In this document: one piece after another, positions 49,603 to 58,531 of the stretch | How positions within the stretch are numbered: the first letter of the stretch is position 1 | Layout of the letters: each line of letters opens with the position of its first letter | Source of the DNA: Scandinavium hiltneri | GTDB lineage: Bacteria; Pseudomonadota; Gammaproteobacteria; Enterobacterales; Enterobacteriaceae | Reading direction: 5' to 3' | Length of the DNA stretch: 64,000 nt | Assembly: GCF_024764835.1 (NCBI RefSeq) | Contig: NZ_JALIGE010000073.1 | Location: forward strand, 186,001-250,000 | Position numbers and translations under genes: made by a program | Notes under the pieces: generated by a model | What the model was told of the DNA's origin: nothing | The model's database searches: none | The model's input: only the letters and a program-made list of their open reading frames with translations

Positions 49603-50877
49603 TTACTTCCAGCACACCAGGCAGTAGTTTTTCTTACCACGACGCAGCAGCGTGTAGCGTCCGAACAGACGATCGCTTTCAGCGAAAGTGTATTCCGGAT
49701 CAATCTGCTTCTCACCGTTGATGGTGACCGCATTCGAGGCGATAGTTTTACGCGCCTGACCGCGGGACGGCTGCAGTTCGGAATCCACCAGCGCCTGGAT
49801 CAGGTCAGCACCTTTTTCCATTTCAACCATCGGAACGCCATCCTGCGCCAGCTGTTCGAAATCCGCTTCGCTTAACGCGCTCAGCGTGCCGTTGAACAGG
49901 CTTTCGGTGATGCGTTTTGCCGCTACCAGGCCTTCTTCACCATGAACCAGACGGGTCACCTGCTCGGCCAGAACGTACTGGGCACGCGGGGCTTTGCCGC
50001 TGTTTTTGTCTTCTTCTTCCAGCGCATTGATTTCGGTAATGTCCATGAAGGTGAAGAATTTCAGGAAGCGGTAAACGTCCGCATCCGCGGTGTTGATCCA
50101 GAATTGATAGAATTTGTACGGGCTGGTTTTCTTCGGATCCAGCCACACAGCGCCGCCTTCGGTCTTACCAAATTTGGTGCCGTCTGATTTGGTTATCAGC
50201 GGAACGGTCAGGCCAAACACCTGGTTCTGGTGCAGACGACGGGTCAGGTCGATACCGGAGGTGATGTTGCCCCACTGATCAGAGCCGCCAATCTGCAGCG
50301 CCACACCGTGCAGTTTGTTCAGGCAAGCGAAGTCATAACCCTGCAACAGGTTGTAGGAGAACTCGGTGAACGAGATACCCTGGTCGTCACGATTCAGACG
50401 CTGTTTCACCGCTTCCTTGTTGATCATCTGGTTTACAGAGAAGTGCTTACCGATGTCACGCAGGAAGGTCAGCACGTTCATGCCGCCGAACCAGTCATAG
50501 TTGTTGGCCGCGATGGCAGAGTTGCTGCCGCAGTCGAAATCGAGGAATGGGGCTACCTGTTTGCGGATTTTATCCACCCACTCCTGCACGGTATCTTCGG
50601 TGTTCAACTTACGCTCGGCCGCTTTAAAGCTTGGATCGCCGATAAGACCGGTCGCTCCGCCCACCAGTGCCACAGGCTTGTGACCTGCTTCCTGGAAGCG
50701 TTTCAGGCATAACAGGGGAACGAGATGCCCCAAATGCAAGCTGTCAGCGGTCGGATCGAAGCCGCAATAGAGCGCGATCGGGCCCTGCGCCAGTCGCTCT
50801 GCTAACGCGTCCTCATCCGTCACCTGAGCCACAAGGCCCCGCTCTTGCAATTGTTTAATCAAGTTACTGCTCGCCAT
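49603..50877 (-). CDS. tyrS: Tyrosyl-tRNA synthetase
   Basis: A 424-residue class I aminoacyl-tRNA synthetase. The HIGH-type motif is HLGHLVP (about 48-54) and the KMSKS-type motif KFGKTEGG (about 234). QIGGSDQWGNI binds tyrosine, and a C-terminal S4-like domain (RGQARKTI) binds tRNA. The start at 50877 (MASSNLIKQL) equals E. coli; the longer frame to 50934 is not used. In E. coli tyrS and pdxY lie head to tail on one strand; here pdxY is absent. Confidence 0.98.
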   Translation of the reverse strand: MASSNLIKQLQERGLVAQVTDEDALAERLAQGPIALYCGFDPTADSLHLGHLVPLLCLKRFQEAGHKPVALVGGATGLIGDPSFKAAERKLNTEDTVQEWVDKIRKQVAPFLDFDCGSNSAIAANNYDWFGGMNVLTFLRDIGKHFSVNQMINKEAVKQRLNRDDQGISFTEFSYNLLQGYDFACLNKLHGVALQIGGSDQWGNITSGIDLTRRLHQNQVFGLTVPLITKSDGTKFGKTEGGAVWLDPKKTSPYKFYQFWINTADADVYRFLKFFTFMDITEINALEEEDKNSGKAPRAQYVLAEQVTRLVHGEEGLVAAKRITESLFNGTLSALSEADFEQLAQDGVPMVEMEKGADLIQALVDSELQPSRGQARKTIASNAVTINGEKQIDPEYTFAESDRLFGRYTLLRRGKKNYCLVCWK

Positions 50878-51003
50878 CAAAGTCTCCATGTATAAAACAG
50901 ACTGCACCTTAGCCGGTACACGACGTTTCGCCATTTGCGAAAGGTTTATAGAATAAAACGCCAGCCCGTGTTGTGCCAGCGCTTAAAACAACAAAATGCG
51001 CGA

Positions 51004-51660
51004 TTACGGCGCGAGGCGGTCGATTTTCCAGGCGTCGTTTTCACGCTGGTATAAAAAACGATCGTGCAGACGGTGTTCACCACCCTGCCAGAACTCCATC
51101 GACTCAATATTGATGCGGTAGCCACCCCAGAAACTGGGCAGCGGCACTTCGCCCTGCTGGAACTTCTGTTTGAGCTCGAGGAATTTGCTTTCGAGGATCC
51201 CGCGCGCCGAAATACGGCTGGACTGTTTGGAGACCCAGGCGCCAATCTGGCTGTCACGTGGGCGGCTGTGGAAGTATTTCACCACTTCAAGGGTAGAAAG
51301 ACGCTCGGCTTTACCGGTGACCATTACCTGACGCTCCAGCATATGCCACGGGAAAAGCAGGCTGATACGCGGATTCTGCTCCAGATGGTGCGCCTTCCGG
51401 CTACCGAGGTTGGTATAGAACACCAGCCCTTTTTCGTCATAATGCTTTAACAAAACGATACGCTGGTACGGCTGACCGTTTTCGTCCACGGTTGCCACAA
51501 CCATCGCGGTAGGATCGGCGAGTCTGGCCTCACAGGCCTGACCCAACCAGCGCTCAAACAGCGCCAGGGGTTCAGCAGGAAGATCGCGACGGCGCAGGCC
51601 GCCACGGGTGTACTCACGGCGCAGATGCGCGATTTGCTGCAGGGAGTCGTTGTCAGACAT
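51004..51660 (-). CDS. pdxH: Pyridoxine/pyridoxamine 5'-phosphate oxidase
   Basis: A 218-residue FMN enzyme that makes pyridoxal 5'-phosphate from PNP or PMP. The family signature FWGGYRINIESMEFWQGGEHRLHDR is seen in part as FWGGYRINIESMEFW near residue 183, and QRIVLLKHYDEKGLVFYTN lies in the FMN site. It is upstream of tyrS on the same strand; its role is notable because the salvage kinase gene pdxY is missing from its usual neighbouring place. Confidence 0.97.
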   Translation of the reverse strand: MSDNDSLQQIAHLRREYTRGGLRRRDLPAEPLALFERWLGQACEARLADPTAMVVATVDENGQPYQRIVLLKHYDEKGLVFYTNLGSRKAHHLEQNPRISLLFPWHMLERQVMVTGKAERLSTLEVVKYFHSRPRDSQIGAWVSKQSSRISARGILESKFLELKQKFQQGEVPLPSFWGGYRINIESMEFWQGGEHRLHDRFLYQRENDAWKIDRLAP

Positions 51661-51717
51661 GGCGTTTAGGATAGTTGTCTTCAGGTGACGCTATTGTGCG
51701 CCGCCATCAGCAAAATC

Positions 51718-52053
51718 TCAACGCTTCGGGTTTTGTAACTGACAGTTATTCAGCACGATACGGTCACGTTTGTAAACCGTGGCGCTGTCGCCCTTCGACC
51801 AGAAAACGTAAATACCGTCGGTGTAACGCGCGCCAGAGGCAGAGATGCCCTGGGTTAATGTTTGCTGCTGATTGTCATAGATGAAATCAACCTGCTGACG
51901 GGTGTTATTGAGGTGAACGGTCAGCGGTTTTTCATCGCACTGGTATTGCAGAGTCTCGGTGTTCATTCGCTCAACGAACTGGTTGTAGTAGCTACAACCG
52001 GAGAGCATAAGGGGGGCTATCAGTGGTAGTACAGCGAGAAGAATTTTTTTCAT
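51718..52053 (-). CDS. mliC: Membrane-bound lysozyme inhibitor of C-type lysozyme MliC
   Basis: A 111-residue lipoprotein. The signal peptide ends in the lipobox LMLSGC (Cys20) and the mature part is the small MliC beta-barrel, with YQCDEKPLTV near the start and two later cysteines absent or reduced to one (NNCQL). The conserved loop GARYTDGIYVFWSKGD inserts into the lysozyme active site. It protects the cell wall against host C-type lysozyme. Between pdxH and anmK, as in E. coli. Confidence 0.94.
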   Translation of the reverse strand: MKKILLAVLPLIAPLMLSGCSYYNQFVERMNTETLQYQCDEKPLTVHLNNTRQQVDFIYDNQQQTLTQGISASGARYTDGIYVFWSKGDSATVYKRDRIVLNNCQLQNPKR

Positions 52054-52156
52054 TGGCTTGCCTTAAGACTGTCCCGGTCCCGGAGGGCAGATGCCCTCCC
52101 TTAACTCTTCCATTCTATCGCCAACGAGCTCGCATCTCAGTCAGTTAACTCTGATT

Positions 52157-53269
52157 CTACACCGGGTTTGCAGGGAATATAGCCCCTAAAATAGTAGGGT
52201 CACTGGCACCAGTGACCGACGGTAAATTACCCGGCAGCCCTGCAAGGGTACGCCACGCGAGCCATGCGAAGGCCAGACCTTCCATATCGTCTCCACTGAC
52301 GCCAGCATCGTCGGTGGTCGAGACTTCCGTGCCCGGCAGCAGCGCAGCCAGACGCGCCATCAACAGCGGATTACGGCTTCCGCCACCGCACACCAATAAC
52401 CGTTCACAGCCGCCGCTTAGCAACACCTGCTCGCTGATGGTAACTGCGGTTAATTCGGTCAGCGTGGCCATGACATCTTTCGCCACTAAACCCGGGTGCT
52501 TCGCCAGTTGGCGTTCCAGCCAGCCGTAATTGAAATATTCTCGACCGGTACTTTTCGGTGCCGGCAGCGCAAACCACGGGTCGCTCAGCATTTCCTGCAA
52601 CAGTGGCAGGATAACTTTGCCTGAATTCGCCCACTCAGCGTCTTTATCGTACGGTTTACCGCACTGACGCCAGATCCACGCATCCATCAGCATGTTGCCC
52701 GGCCCGGTGTCGTGCCCTTTTACCGGCAAACCAGGGCAAAGCATCGACAGATTCGCAATTCCGCCGATGTTCAGCACGATGCGACGCTCATGCGGATTGG
52801 CCAGCAGCGCGTGGTGGAATGCAGGCACCAGCGGCGCCCCTTGGCCACCAAGGGCGATATCGCGACGGCGGAAATCACCAACCACCGTCACGCCGGTGCG
52901 TGCGGCAATAATATTATTGTCACCAATTTGCAGCGTATGCGGGGCGTCTCCATCCGGTTCATGCCAGACGGTCTGGCCATGACAGCCAATGGCCACGATA
53001 TCACCGGCAGACAGTTTTTCCTGCGCCATCAGCGCCAACACCGCATCGGCAAACAGACGTCCCAGGCGCGTATCGAGCTGACCGTACTGCGACAGCGTCA
53101 GTTGCTGACCCTGGCAAATCGCAAGGATGTCTTCCTTCAGCGCAATGGGAATGGGATACGACAGGCTGGCCTGCTGCGCCACCATGTTATCGTCCATGGC
53201 CGCGAGCACCACATCCACGCCATCAAGGCTGGTACCCGACATCACACCAATATAGCGACCCGAATTCAT
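52157..53269 (-). CDS. anmK: Anhydro-N-acetylmuramic acid kinase
   Basis: A 370-residue ASKHA-fold kinase that opens and phosphorylates 1,6-anhydro-MurNAc to MurNAc-6-phosphate in cell-wall recycling. The N-terminal motif YIGVMSGTSLDGVDVVLA binds ATP, DTGPGNMLMDAW is in the active site, and LLVCGGGSRNPLLM closes the nucleotide pocket. Convergent-independent gene; divergent from slyB across the PhoP-type promoter region. Confidence 0.96.
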   Translation of the reverse strand: MNSGRYIGVMSGTSLDGVDVVLAAMDDNMVAQQASLSYPIPIALKEDILAICQGQQLTLSQYGQLDTRLGRLFADAVLALMAQEKLSAGDIVAIGCHGQTVWHEPDGDAPHTLQIGDNNIIAARTGVTVVGDFRRRDIALGGQGAPLVPAFHHALLANPHERRIVLNIGGIANLSMLCPGLPVKGHDTGPGNMLMDAWIWRQCGKPYDKDAEWANSGKVILPLLQEMLSDPWFALPAPKSTGREYFNYGWLERQLAKHPGLVAKDVMATLTELTAVTISEQVLLSGGCERLLVCGGGSRNPLLMARLAALLPGTEVSTTDDAGVSGDDMEGLAFAWLAWRTLAGLPGNLPSVTGASDPTILGAIFPANPV

Positions 53270-53403
53270 ACGCCTTCCTTAGTTCATGACAGAGAGCCAC
53301 ACTGAAACATAAAGTCTTTCTTAATACCATGATCCAATAACAAAATTTAACAAACCTGTGCGCGGGCGCGATACGGCCTGAGCCAAAGTGGCAACGTAAC
53401 GGC

Positions 53404-53438
53404 CGTTTACGCTTGGTTAAGCACAAAGAGATTACAAT
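53404..53438 (+). promoter_or_regulatory. PhoP-type promoter of slyB
   Basis: CGTTTA-CGCTT-GGTTAA (53404-53420) fits the PhoP tandem repeat, and a -10 element TACAAT (53433-53438) lies 12 bp after it, the standard spacing of PhoP-activated promoters. A second, probably PhoP-independent -10 TATAAT lies near 53488. slyB is in the PhoP regulon of E. coli and Salmonella. Confidence 0.7.
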
Positions 53439-53545
53439 TTTGAAGAGATCCTCGCGGAACATATGACCTGTGGTACATAAATGCCATATAATTGCGGTGT
53501 AAGGATGCTCTCAAGAGCGTTTCTTGGTGAACAGGAGATTCATAA

Positions 53546-54013
53546 ATGATGTTACGTGTATTGGCCGTTTCAATGATTGGTTTATCGCTGGCCGGTTGTG
53601 TTAATAGCAGCGGCCTCTCCGGGGACGTTTATTCCGCATCCGAAGCCAAACAGGTTCAGAATGTGACCTACGGGACCATCGTCCACACGCGTCCGGTACA
53701 GATCCAGGGTGGCAACGATTCTAACGTTATTGGGGCAATTGGCGGTGCGGTTCTCGGTGGCTTCCTCGGGAACACCGTCGGCGGTGGTACGGGTCGTTCA
53801 CTCGCGACTGCAGCAGGTGCTGTTGCAGGTGGCGTAGCGGGCCAAGGCGTTCAGGGTGCAATGAACAAAACCCAGGGCGTTGAGCTGGAAATCCGCAAAG
53901 ACGACGGCAACACCATTATGGTTGTGCAGAAACAGGGTGATACTCAATTCGTCGCAGGCCAGCGCGTTGTGATGGCCAGCAACGGCAGCCAGGTGACCGT
54001 TTCCCCACGCTAA
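53546..54013 (+). CDS. slyB: Outer-membrane lipoprotein SlyB
   Basis: A 155-residue lipoprotein: signal peptide ending in the lipobox SLAGC (Cys18), then a glycine-zipper hairpin (GAIGGAVLGGFLGNTVGGG, about 70-105) and a C-terminal beta domain (VELEIRKDDGNTIMVVQ). SlyB assembles in the outer membrane under PhoPQ control and stabilises it during LPS stress. Ends at a terminator shared with slyA. Confidence 0.96.
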   Translation: MMLRVLAVSMIGLSLAGCVNSSGLSGDVYSASEAKQVQNVTYGTIVHTRPVQIQGGNDSNVIGAIGGAVLGGFLGNTVGGGTGRSLATAAGAVAGGVAGQGVQGAMNKTQGVELEIRKDDGNTIMVVQKQGDTQFVAGQRVVMASNGSQVTVSPR

Positions 54014-54061
54014 TTATCTGGCCGGCCAGACGTAACCGGACGGTGACCTGGCGGGCATAAG

Positions 54062-54089
54062 AAAAAGGCCCTGATATCAGGGCCTTTTT
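54062..54089. terminator. Bidirectional terminator slyB / slyA
   Basis: AAAAAGGCCCTGA and TCAGGGCCTTTTT form a perfect long stem with a two-base centre, working for both converging genes. Confidence 0.93.
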
Positions 54090-54108
54090 GTCACTATCGG
54101 CGCGAAAC

Positions 54109-54549
54109 TCAGTCTCTGGACTGCAGCTCGTTGATATTCTGCTCCAGCTTACGAATAAGCCCAAGCAGCAAATCCAGTTCCTCAGGAGAAATACCCGCAA
54201 GGATTTCACCCCGCGTCTTGCGAATCACCGTCTCCATATCTTCAATCAACGGTTCGGCTTTCTCGGTCAGTTTAATGCGTTTGGCACGACGGTCATTTGC
54301 ACAGGTCTGACGCGAAATCAGGCCCTTCTCTTCTAACTGATCCAACGTCCGAACCAGTGAAGGCTGCTCAATCCCAATCGCTTTAGCCAGTTGAATTTGC
54401 GACTGTTCAGGCGGCAGCTGATGAATGTTATGCAGCGTGACCCAGTGAGTCTGCGTTAATTCCAGAGGTTTCAGGCGATGGTCAATCAAAGCACGCCAGA
54501 TACGCACCAGCCGTGCCAGATCAGAACCCAGTGGCGATTCCAATTTCAT
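54109..54549 (-). CDS. slyA: MarR-family transcriptional regulator SlyA
   Basis: A 146-residue winged-helix MarR-family dimer. The recognition region is IEQPSLVRTLDQLEEKGLISR (seen from IEQPSLVRTLDQL near residue 62), with RAKRIKLTEKAEP in the wing. SlyA mainly acts by displacing H-NS from horizontally acquired or AT-rich promoters, and it can respond to aromatic acids. Divergent from ydhI, whose operon homologues are SlyA-linked in E. coli. Confidence 0.96.
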   Translation of the reverse strand: MKLESPLGSDLARLVRIWRALIDHRLKPLELTQTHWVTLHNIHQLPPEQSQIQLAKAIGIEQPSLVRTLDQLEEKGLISRQTCANDRRAKRIKLTEKAEPLIEDMETVIRKTRGEILAGISPEELDLLLGLIRKLEQNINELQSRD

Positions 54550-54730
54550 CTCCTTATAATTAGCTTGCTAAGTTATTATACTGATTTTAGAATAGTGTGC
54601 AGCATTTAAATGCCCAAAACAAATGTATTGCCTTGTCCCCGCAGACTGACACAATGATTTACACTGATAATTATGATGGCGCATCGCGGCCCTCGACCCG
54701 CAACGATGCATTTGCAAAGGATTTTTGCTC

Positions 54731-54967
54731 GTGAAGCTGACGCTCAATACCTCGGGACTTCCCCTGCAGGACCTCATCGTCGGGGCCTCTATCTATTTTC
54801 CCCCGCTGTTCAAAGCGGTTATCCTGGGTTTTCTCATCTGGCTGCTCGCCCATCGCCAGCTGCGCGACTGGATGTACGCCGGTGACGTCTGGCATCCGCT
54901 GTTAATGGATCTTTCCCTGTTCGCGCTGGCAGTATGCCTGGCGTTGGTTTTGATTGTGGCGTGGTAA
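54731..54967 (+). CDS. ydhI: DUF1656 inner-membrane protein YdhI
   Basis: A 78-residue protein with two membrane helices, DUF1656 family (YdhI/AaeX). The likely start is GTG at 54731 (KLTLNTSGLPLQDL follows), which gives the E. coli length; a TTG two codons earlier is possible. It opens the ydhIJK operon, an AaeXAB-like efflux set; ydhJ starts 8 bp after it ends. Confidence 0.9.
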   Translation: MKLTLNTSGLPLQDLIVGASIYFPPLFKAVILGFLIWLLAHRQLRDWMYAGDVWHPLLMDLSLFALAVCLALVLIVAW

Positions 54968-54975
54968 CTAACTCG

Positions 54976-55914
54976 ATGAAAAAGCTAAAATATTTCTCCA
55001 CGCTGCTGGTTGCAGCCCTGGCACTGATTGCCGTATGGCTGGTCTGGAATTACTACATGCAGTCACCGTGGACCCGTGACGGAAAAATCCGCGCTGAGCA
55101 GGTCAGCATCACGCCGCAGGTTTCGGGCAGTATCATGGAACTGAACGTGAAGGATAACCAACAGGTTAAAGCGGGTGATGTGCTGTTTCGCCTCGATGCC
55201 ACACCGTTTCACATCGCGGTGATGAATGCCCAGGCGCAACACGCTAAGGCTCTGTCTGATATGGCAAAGGCGAAATCAGATATGGACAGAGCACAGTCGG
55301 ATATGGATAAGGCACGACGTGAGGCCGATCGTCGTCGTAATTTGCCAAAAAACTTCATCTCTGCAGAAGACCTCGACACGGTTAACATCGCGCTGCAAAC
55401 CGCCAAAGCCAATGCCGAAGCCGCCAAAGCCAACGTTGCCGCCGCCAAAGCCAGTGGCGATGCCGCTAATGCCGCGCTGGAACACGCCAACTGGCAACTC
55501 TCGCAAACCGAGGTCAAAGCCCCGGTCGACGGCTGGGTAACCAACGTGTCCACTCGCACTGGCGATTACGCCGCCGTCGGCCACCCGGTATTCGCCCTCG
55601 TAGACAGCCATTCATTCTATGTCGTGGGCTACTTCGAAGAAACCAAACTTCGTCACATCAAACCAGGCGTCAGCGCCAGCGTGGTACTTTACAGCAACGG
55701 ACAGACGTTACAGGGTCACGTCGCCAGTATTGGGCGCGCCATCTCTGATCAGAGCGTTGGCCCGGAAGGTAGCCTGATTGCCGATGTCAAACCGACTATT
55801 CCGTGGGTGCGCCTGGCCCAGCGCGTACCGGTGCGTATCGAGTTCGATAAGCTGCCAGACGATATTATTCTGGTGTCCGGCACCACCTGCACCGTGTCGA
55901 TTGGCTCTCTGTAA
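54976..55914 (+). CDS. ydhJ: Membrane-fusion (periplasmic adaptor) protein YdhJ
   Basis: A 312-residue HlyD/EmrA-type adaptor with one N-terminal membrane helix (about 7-25), a lipoyl-like half (ITPQVSGSIMELNVKDNQQV), a coiled-coil hairpin (about 85-175) and a beta-barrel (FALVDSHSFYVVGYFEETKL). E. coli YdhJ is about 285 residues; the extra length is in the hairpin, which has a heptad-like DMAKAKSDMDRAQSDMDKA stretch and an AKANAEAAKANVAAAKA stretch. It should link the YdhK pump to an outer-membrane channel. Start at 54976 chosen from alignment. Confidence 0.9.
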   Translation: MKKLKYFSTLLVAALALIAVWLVWNYYMQSPWTRDGKIRAEQVSITPQVSGSIMELNVKDNQQVKAGDVLFRLDATPFHIAVMNAQAQHAKALSDMAKAKSDMDRAQSDMDKARREADRRRNLPKNFISAEDLDTVNIALQTAKANAEAAKANVAAAKASGDAANAALEHANWQLSQTEVKAPVDGWVTNVSTRTGDYAAVGHPVFALVDSHSFYVVGYFEETKLRHIKPGVSASVVLYSNGQTLQGHVASIGRAISDQSVGPEGSLIADVKPTIPWVRLAQRVPVRIEFDKLPDDIILVSGTTCTVSIGSL

Positions 55915-57938
55915 TGACCCTACAAGCGCTCGACTGGCGGTCCCTGCCGTGGATTAAAGCGACTCGTCCGCAATGGCGATATGCGCTACGCAACAGCATC
56001 GCCATGTGTCTGGCCCTGAGTTTTGCGTATTACATCAATCTCGACCAGCCCTACTGGGCAATGACCTCCGCTGCTGTGGTGAGTTTCCCCACCGTCGGCG
56101 GCGTTATCAGTAAAAGTCTCGGCCGAATCGCCGGGAGCCTGCTGGGTGCCGTCGCCGCGATCCTGATTGCCGGGCACACCATGACTGACCCTTGGCTTTT
56201 CCTGCTGGGGTTATCGGCGTGGATCGCTTTTTGCACCTGGACCTGCGCGATGTACATGAATAACGCCGCGTATGCGTTCCAGTTAGCGGGCTACACCTGC
56301 GCCATCATCGCCTTTCCAATGGTCAATCTGGTGGATGCCACCCATCTGTGGGATATCGCGCAGGCCCGCGTCTGTGAAGTTGTTCTCGGGATTTTGTGCG
56401 GCGCGCTGATGATGATGATCCTGCCAAGCACCTCCGATGGCACTGCGCTTCTGACCGCCCTGAAAAACATGCATGCGCGTATTCTGGAACACGCCAGCCT
56501 GCTGTGGCAGCCGGAAACCACTGATGCGATTCGTAGCGCGCATGAGAGCGTCATCGGTCAGATCCTGACCATGAACCTGCTGCGCATTCAGGCGTTCTGG
56601 AGCCATTATCGTTTCCGACGCCAGAACAGCCTGCTGAACTATCTGTTGCACCAGCAATTGCGCCTGACCAGCGTGATTTCCAGCCTGCGCCGGATGTTGG
56701 TTAACTGGCCGGAATCCCCCGCCAATACACGCGATGTGCTCGAAAGATTATTTGCCGAGCTCGCGAGAACTGACGCAAATGCGTATTCCGTGGCCCGGAT
56801 AATCGCGCCGCTGGCTCCACGCAATCCGATGGATTACCGGCATCAGGCGTTCTGGCAGCGTCTGCGCTATTTCTGCCGTCTTTATTTGACCTCCAGTCGT
56901 TGGCTGAAACGGCTGGAAAATGCTTCCGCGATCACCGAATTTGACGTCCCGGCAGCACCTGCGCTGGCCCGGCGAACTGACCACGCCGAAGCGCTGTGGA
57001 ACGGCCTGCGCACCTTTTTCGCGCTGATCATTGTCGGGGCATGGACCATCAATACCCAATGGACATCCGGCCCTGCGGCGCTAACCCTGGCGGCGATTTG
57101 CTGTGTACTGTTTTCGACGTCGCCTTCACCGTTCAATTCCCTGACGTTGCTGCTACGCACACTGCTTTGGCTGTCGCTGTTCAGCTTTGCAGTGAAGTTT
57201 GGCCTGATGGTGCAAATCAGTGACCTCTGGCAATTCCTGCTGTTTCTGTTCCCCTTACTGGTCACCATGCAACTGTTCAAATTACAGATGCTGAAATACG
57301 CCGGGCTGTGGGGACAGCTGGTGGTGTTTATGGGATCATTTATCTCAGTCACCAACCCGCCAGTGTATGATTTTGCAGGATTTCTCAATGATAACCTGGC
57401 GAAAATTATCGGCGTAGGAATGGCATGGCTGGCCTTTGCGGTGCTGAAACCGGGCTCTGACGCGCGTAAAAGCCGGCGTCATATTCAGTCGTTACGTCGT
57501 CACTTTATTGATCAGCTGAGTCGTCGTCCTCAGCAAAGTGAGCATGAGTATGAGTCGCTGGTTTATCACTACATCAGCCAGCTCAGTAACAGCCAGGATG
57601 CCCTGGCCCGCCGCTGGCTGCTGCGCTGGGGAGTCGTGTTGCTCAACTGTTCCCATGTGGTCTGGCAGTTGCGTGATTGGGAAACACGTTCCGATCCGCT
57701 GGTGCAGGTCCGGGACCTGTGCATCAGCCTGCTGCGGGATGTGATGAGCGAACGCGGTGTCCAGCAGCGCCCGCTGGCGTCCACGCTGAGCGAGTTAAAG
57801 CGGATTTGCGAAACCTTAGGCCATCATCCCCAGCCTGCCGCCAGAGAACTTGCGGCGATAGTCTGGCGGCTTTACTGTTCTCTGCTACAGCTCGAACAGG
57901 CCCCGGTAGCGGGCACCCTCACCGAAAGAACTACTTGA
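55914..57938 (+). CDS. ydhK: FUSC-family efflux transporter YdhK
   Basis: A 674-residue AaeB-like protein. Two membrane blocks (about 25-165 and 370-510) each carry about five to six helices; ARWDL-like FUSC motifs and a long cytoplasmic region lie between them. It probably exports aromatic acids or other toxic compounds with YdhJ, by homology to AaeAB. The start overlaps the ydhJ stop (TAATG). Its last 8 bp overlap the convergent sodC end. Confidence 0.9.
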   Translation: MTLQALDWRSLPWIKATRPQWRYALRNSIAMCLALSFAYYINLDQPYWAMTSAAVVSFPTVGGVISKSLGRIAGSLLGAVAAILIAGHTMTDPWLFLLGLSAWIAFCTWTCAMYMNNAAYAFQLAGYTCAIIAFPMVNLVDATHLWDIAQARVCEVVLGILCGALMMMILPSTSDGTALLTALKNMHARILEHASLLWQPETTDAIRSAHESVIGQILTMNLLRIQAFWSHYRFRRQNSLLNYLLHQQLRLTSVISSLRRMLVNWPESPANTRDVLERLFAELARTDANAYSVARIIAPLAPRNPMDYRHQAFWQRLRYFCRLYLTSSRWLKRLENASAITEFDVPAAPALARRTDHAEALWNGLRTFFALIIVGAWTINTQWTSGPAALTLAAICCVLFSTSPSPFNSLTLLLRTLLWLSLFSFAVKFGLMVQISDLWQFLLFLFPLLVTMQLFKLQMLKYAGLWGQLVVFMGSFISVTNPPVYDFAGFLNDNLAKIIGVGMAWLAFAVLKPGSDARKSRRHIQSLRRHFIDQLSRRPQQSEHEYESLVYHYISQLSNSQDALARRWLLRWGVVLLNCSHVVWQLRDWETRSDPLVQVRDLCISLLRDVMSERGVQQRPLASTLSELKRICETLGHHPQPAARELAAIVWRLYCSLLQLEQAPVAGTLTERTT

Positions 57939-58452
57939 TAACCCCACAGGCATAGCGCACGCCGCCGCCACCGAGCGGTTTCGGCTGATCGGACATGTTA
58001 TCCCCGCCGACGTGGATCATCAGAGCTTTGCCTTTCACTTCATCGAGTTTTTTCAGACGCGGCGCCAACACGGGCTGCGTGGCTTTCCCCTCGTTATCCA
58101 CCACCAGCACGGGCAAATCACCTAAATGCCCCATTCCAACGGGCCCTTCGTGTTTACCGGTATGATCCGGGTCCAGATGACCGCCTGCAGCTTCGGCCGC
58201 ACTGGCTTTACCTTCTTTAACTGCAGGCTGGCAGCTGCCGTTGGCATGTACGTGGAAACCGTGCTCGCCGGGAGGCAACGCTTTGAGGTCAGGGGAAAAT
58301 TCGAGGCCTTTATCGGTTTCGGTGATTTTTACTTCACCGATGGACTGTCCGACGGCTTGCGGGGTGACAAGATTCATTTCCACTTCCGTGCTGGCCGCGT
58401 ATGCGCCGCTTGAAATGGCAAGAGTCAGTAACGTGAGCGTAATGCGCTTCAT
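57931..58452 (-). CDS. sodC: Periplasmic Cu/Zn superoxide dismutase
   Basis: A 173-residue enzyme with a signal peptide ending in AYA near residue 20. Metal-ligand motifs are GEHGFHVHANGSC (copper histidines and the disulphide cysteine), GGHLDPDHTGKHEGPVG (zinc site) and MIHVGGDNMSDQP. Monomeric E. coli SodC type. It disproportionates periplasmic superoxide. Minus strand, converging on ydhK. Confidence 0.96.
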   Translation of the reverse strand: MKRITLTLLTLAISSGAYAASTEVEMNLVTPQAVGQSIGEVKITETDKGLEFSPDLKALPPGEHGFHVHANGSCQPAVKEGKASAAEAAGGHLDPDHTGKHEGPVGMGHLGDLPVLVVDNEGKATQPVLAPRLKKLDEVKGKALMIHVGGDNMSDQPKPLGGGGVRYACGVIK

Positions 58453-58531
58453 AGTACCTCCAAAAAAAAGTGTCCCTGGTAAGTCTAAACCAGGAACACC
58501 TTTCTGGACGGAACGTCAGCGCAAAGCGTGA

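Noticed and set aside
52082..52099. GGAGGGCA-GA-TGCCCTCC hairpin between anmK and mliC
   Set aside because: A loop of two bases and no T run on either strand; left out as a terminator call.
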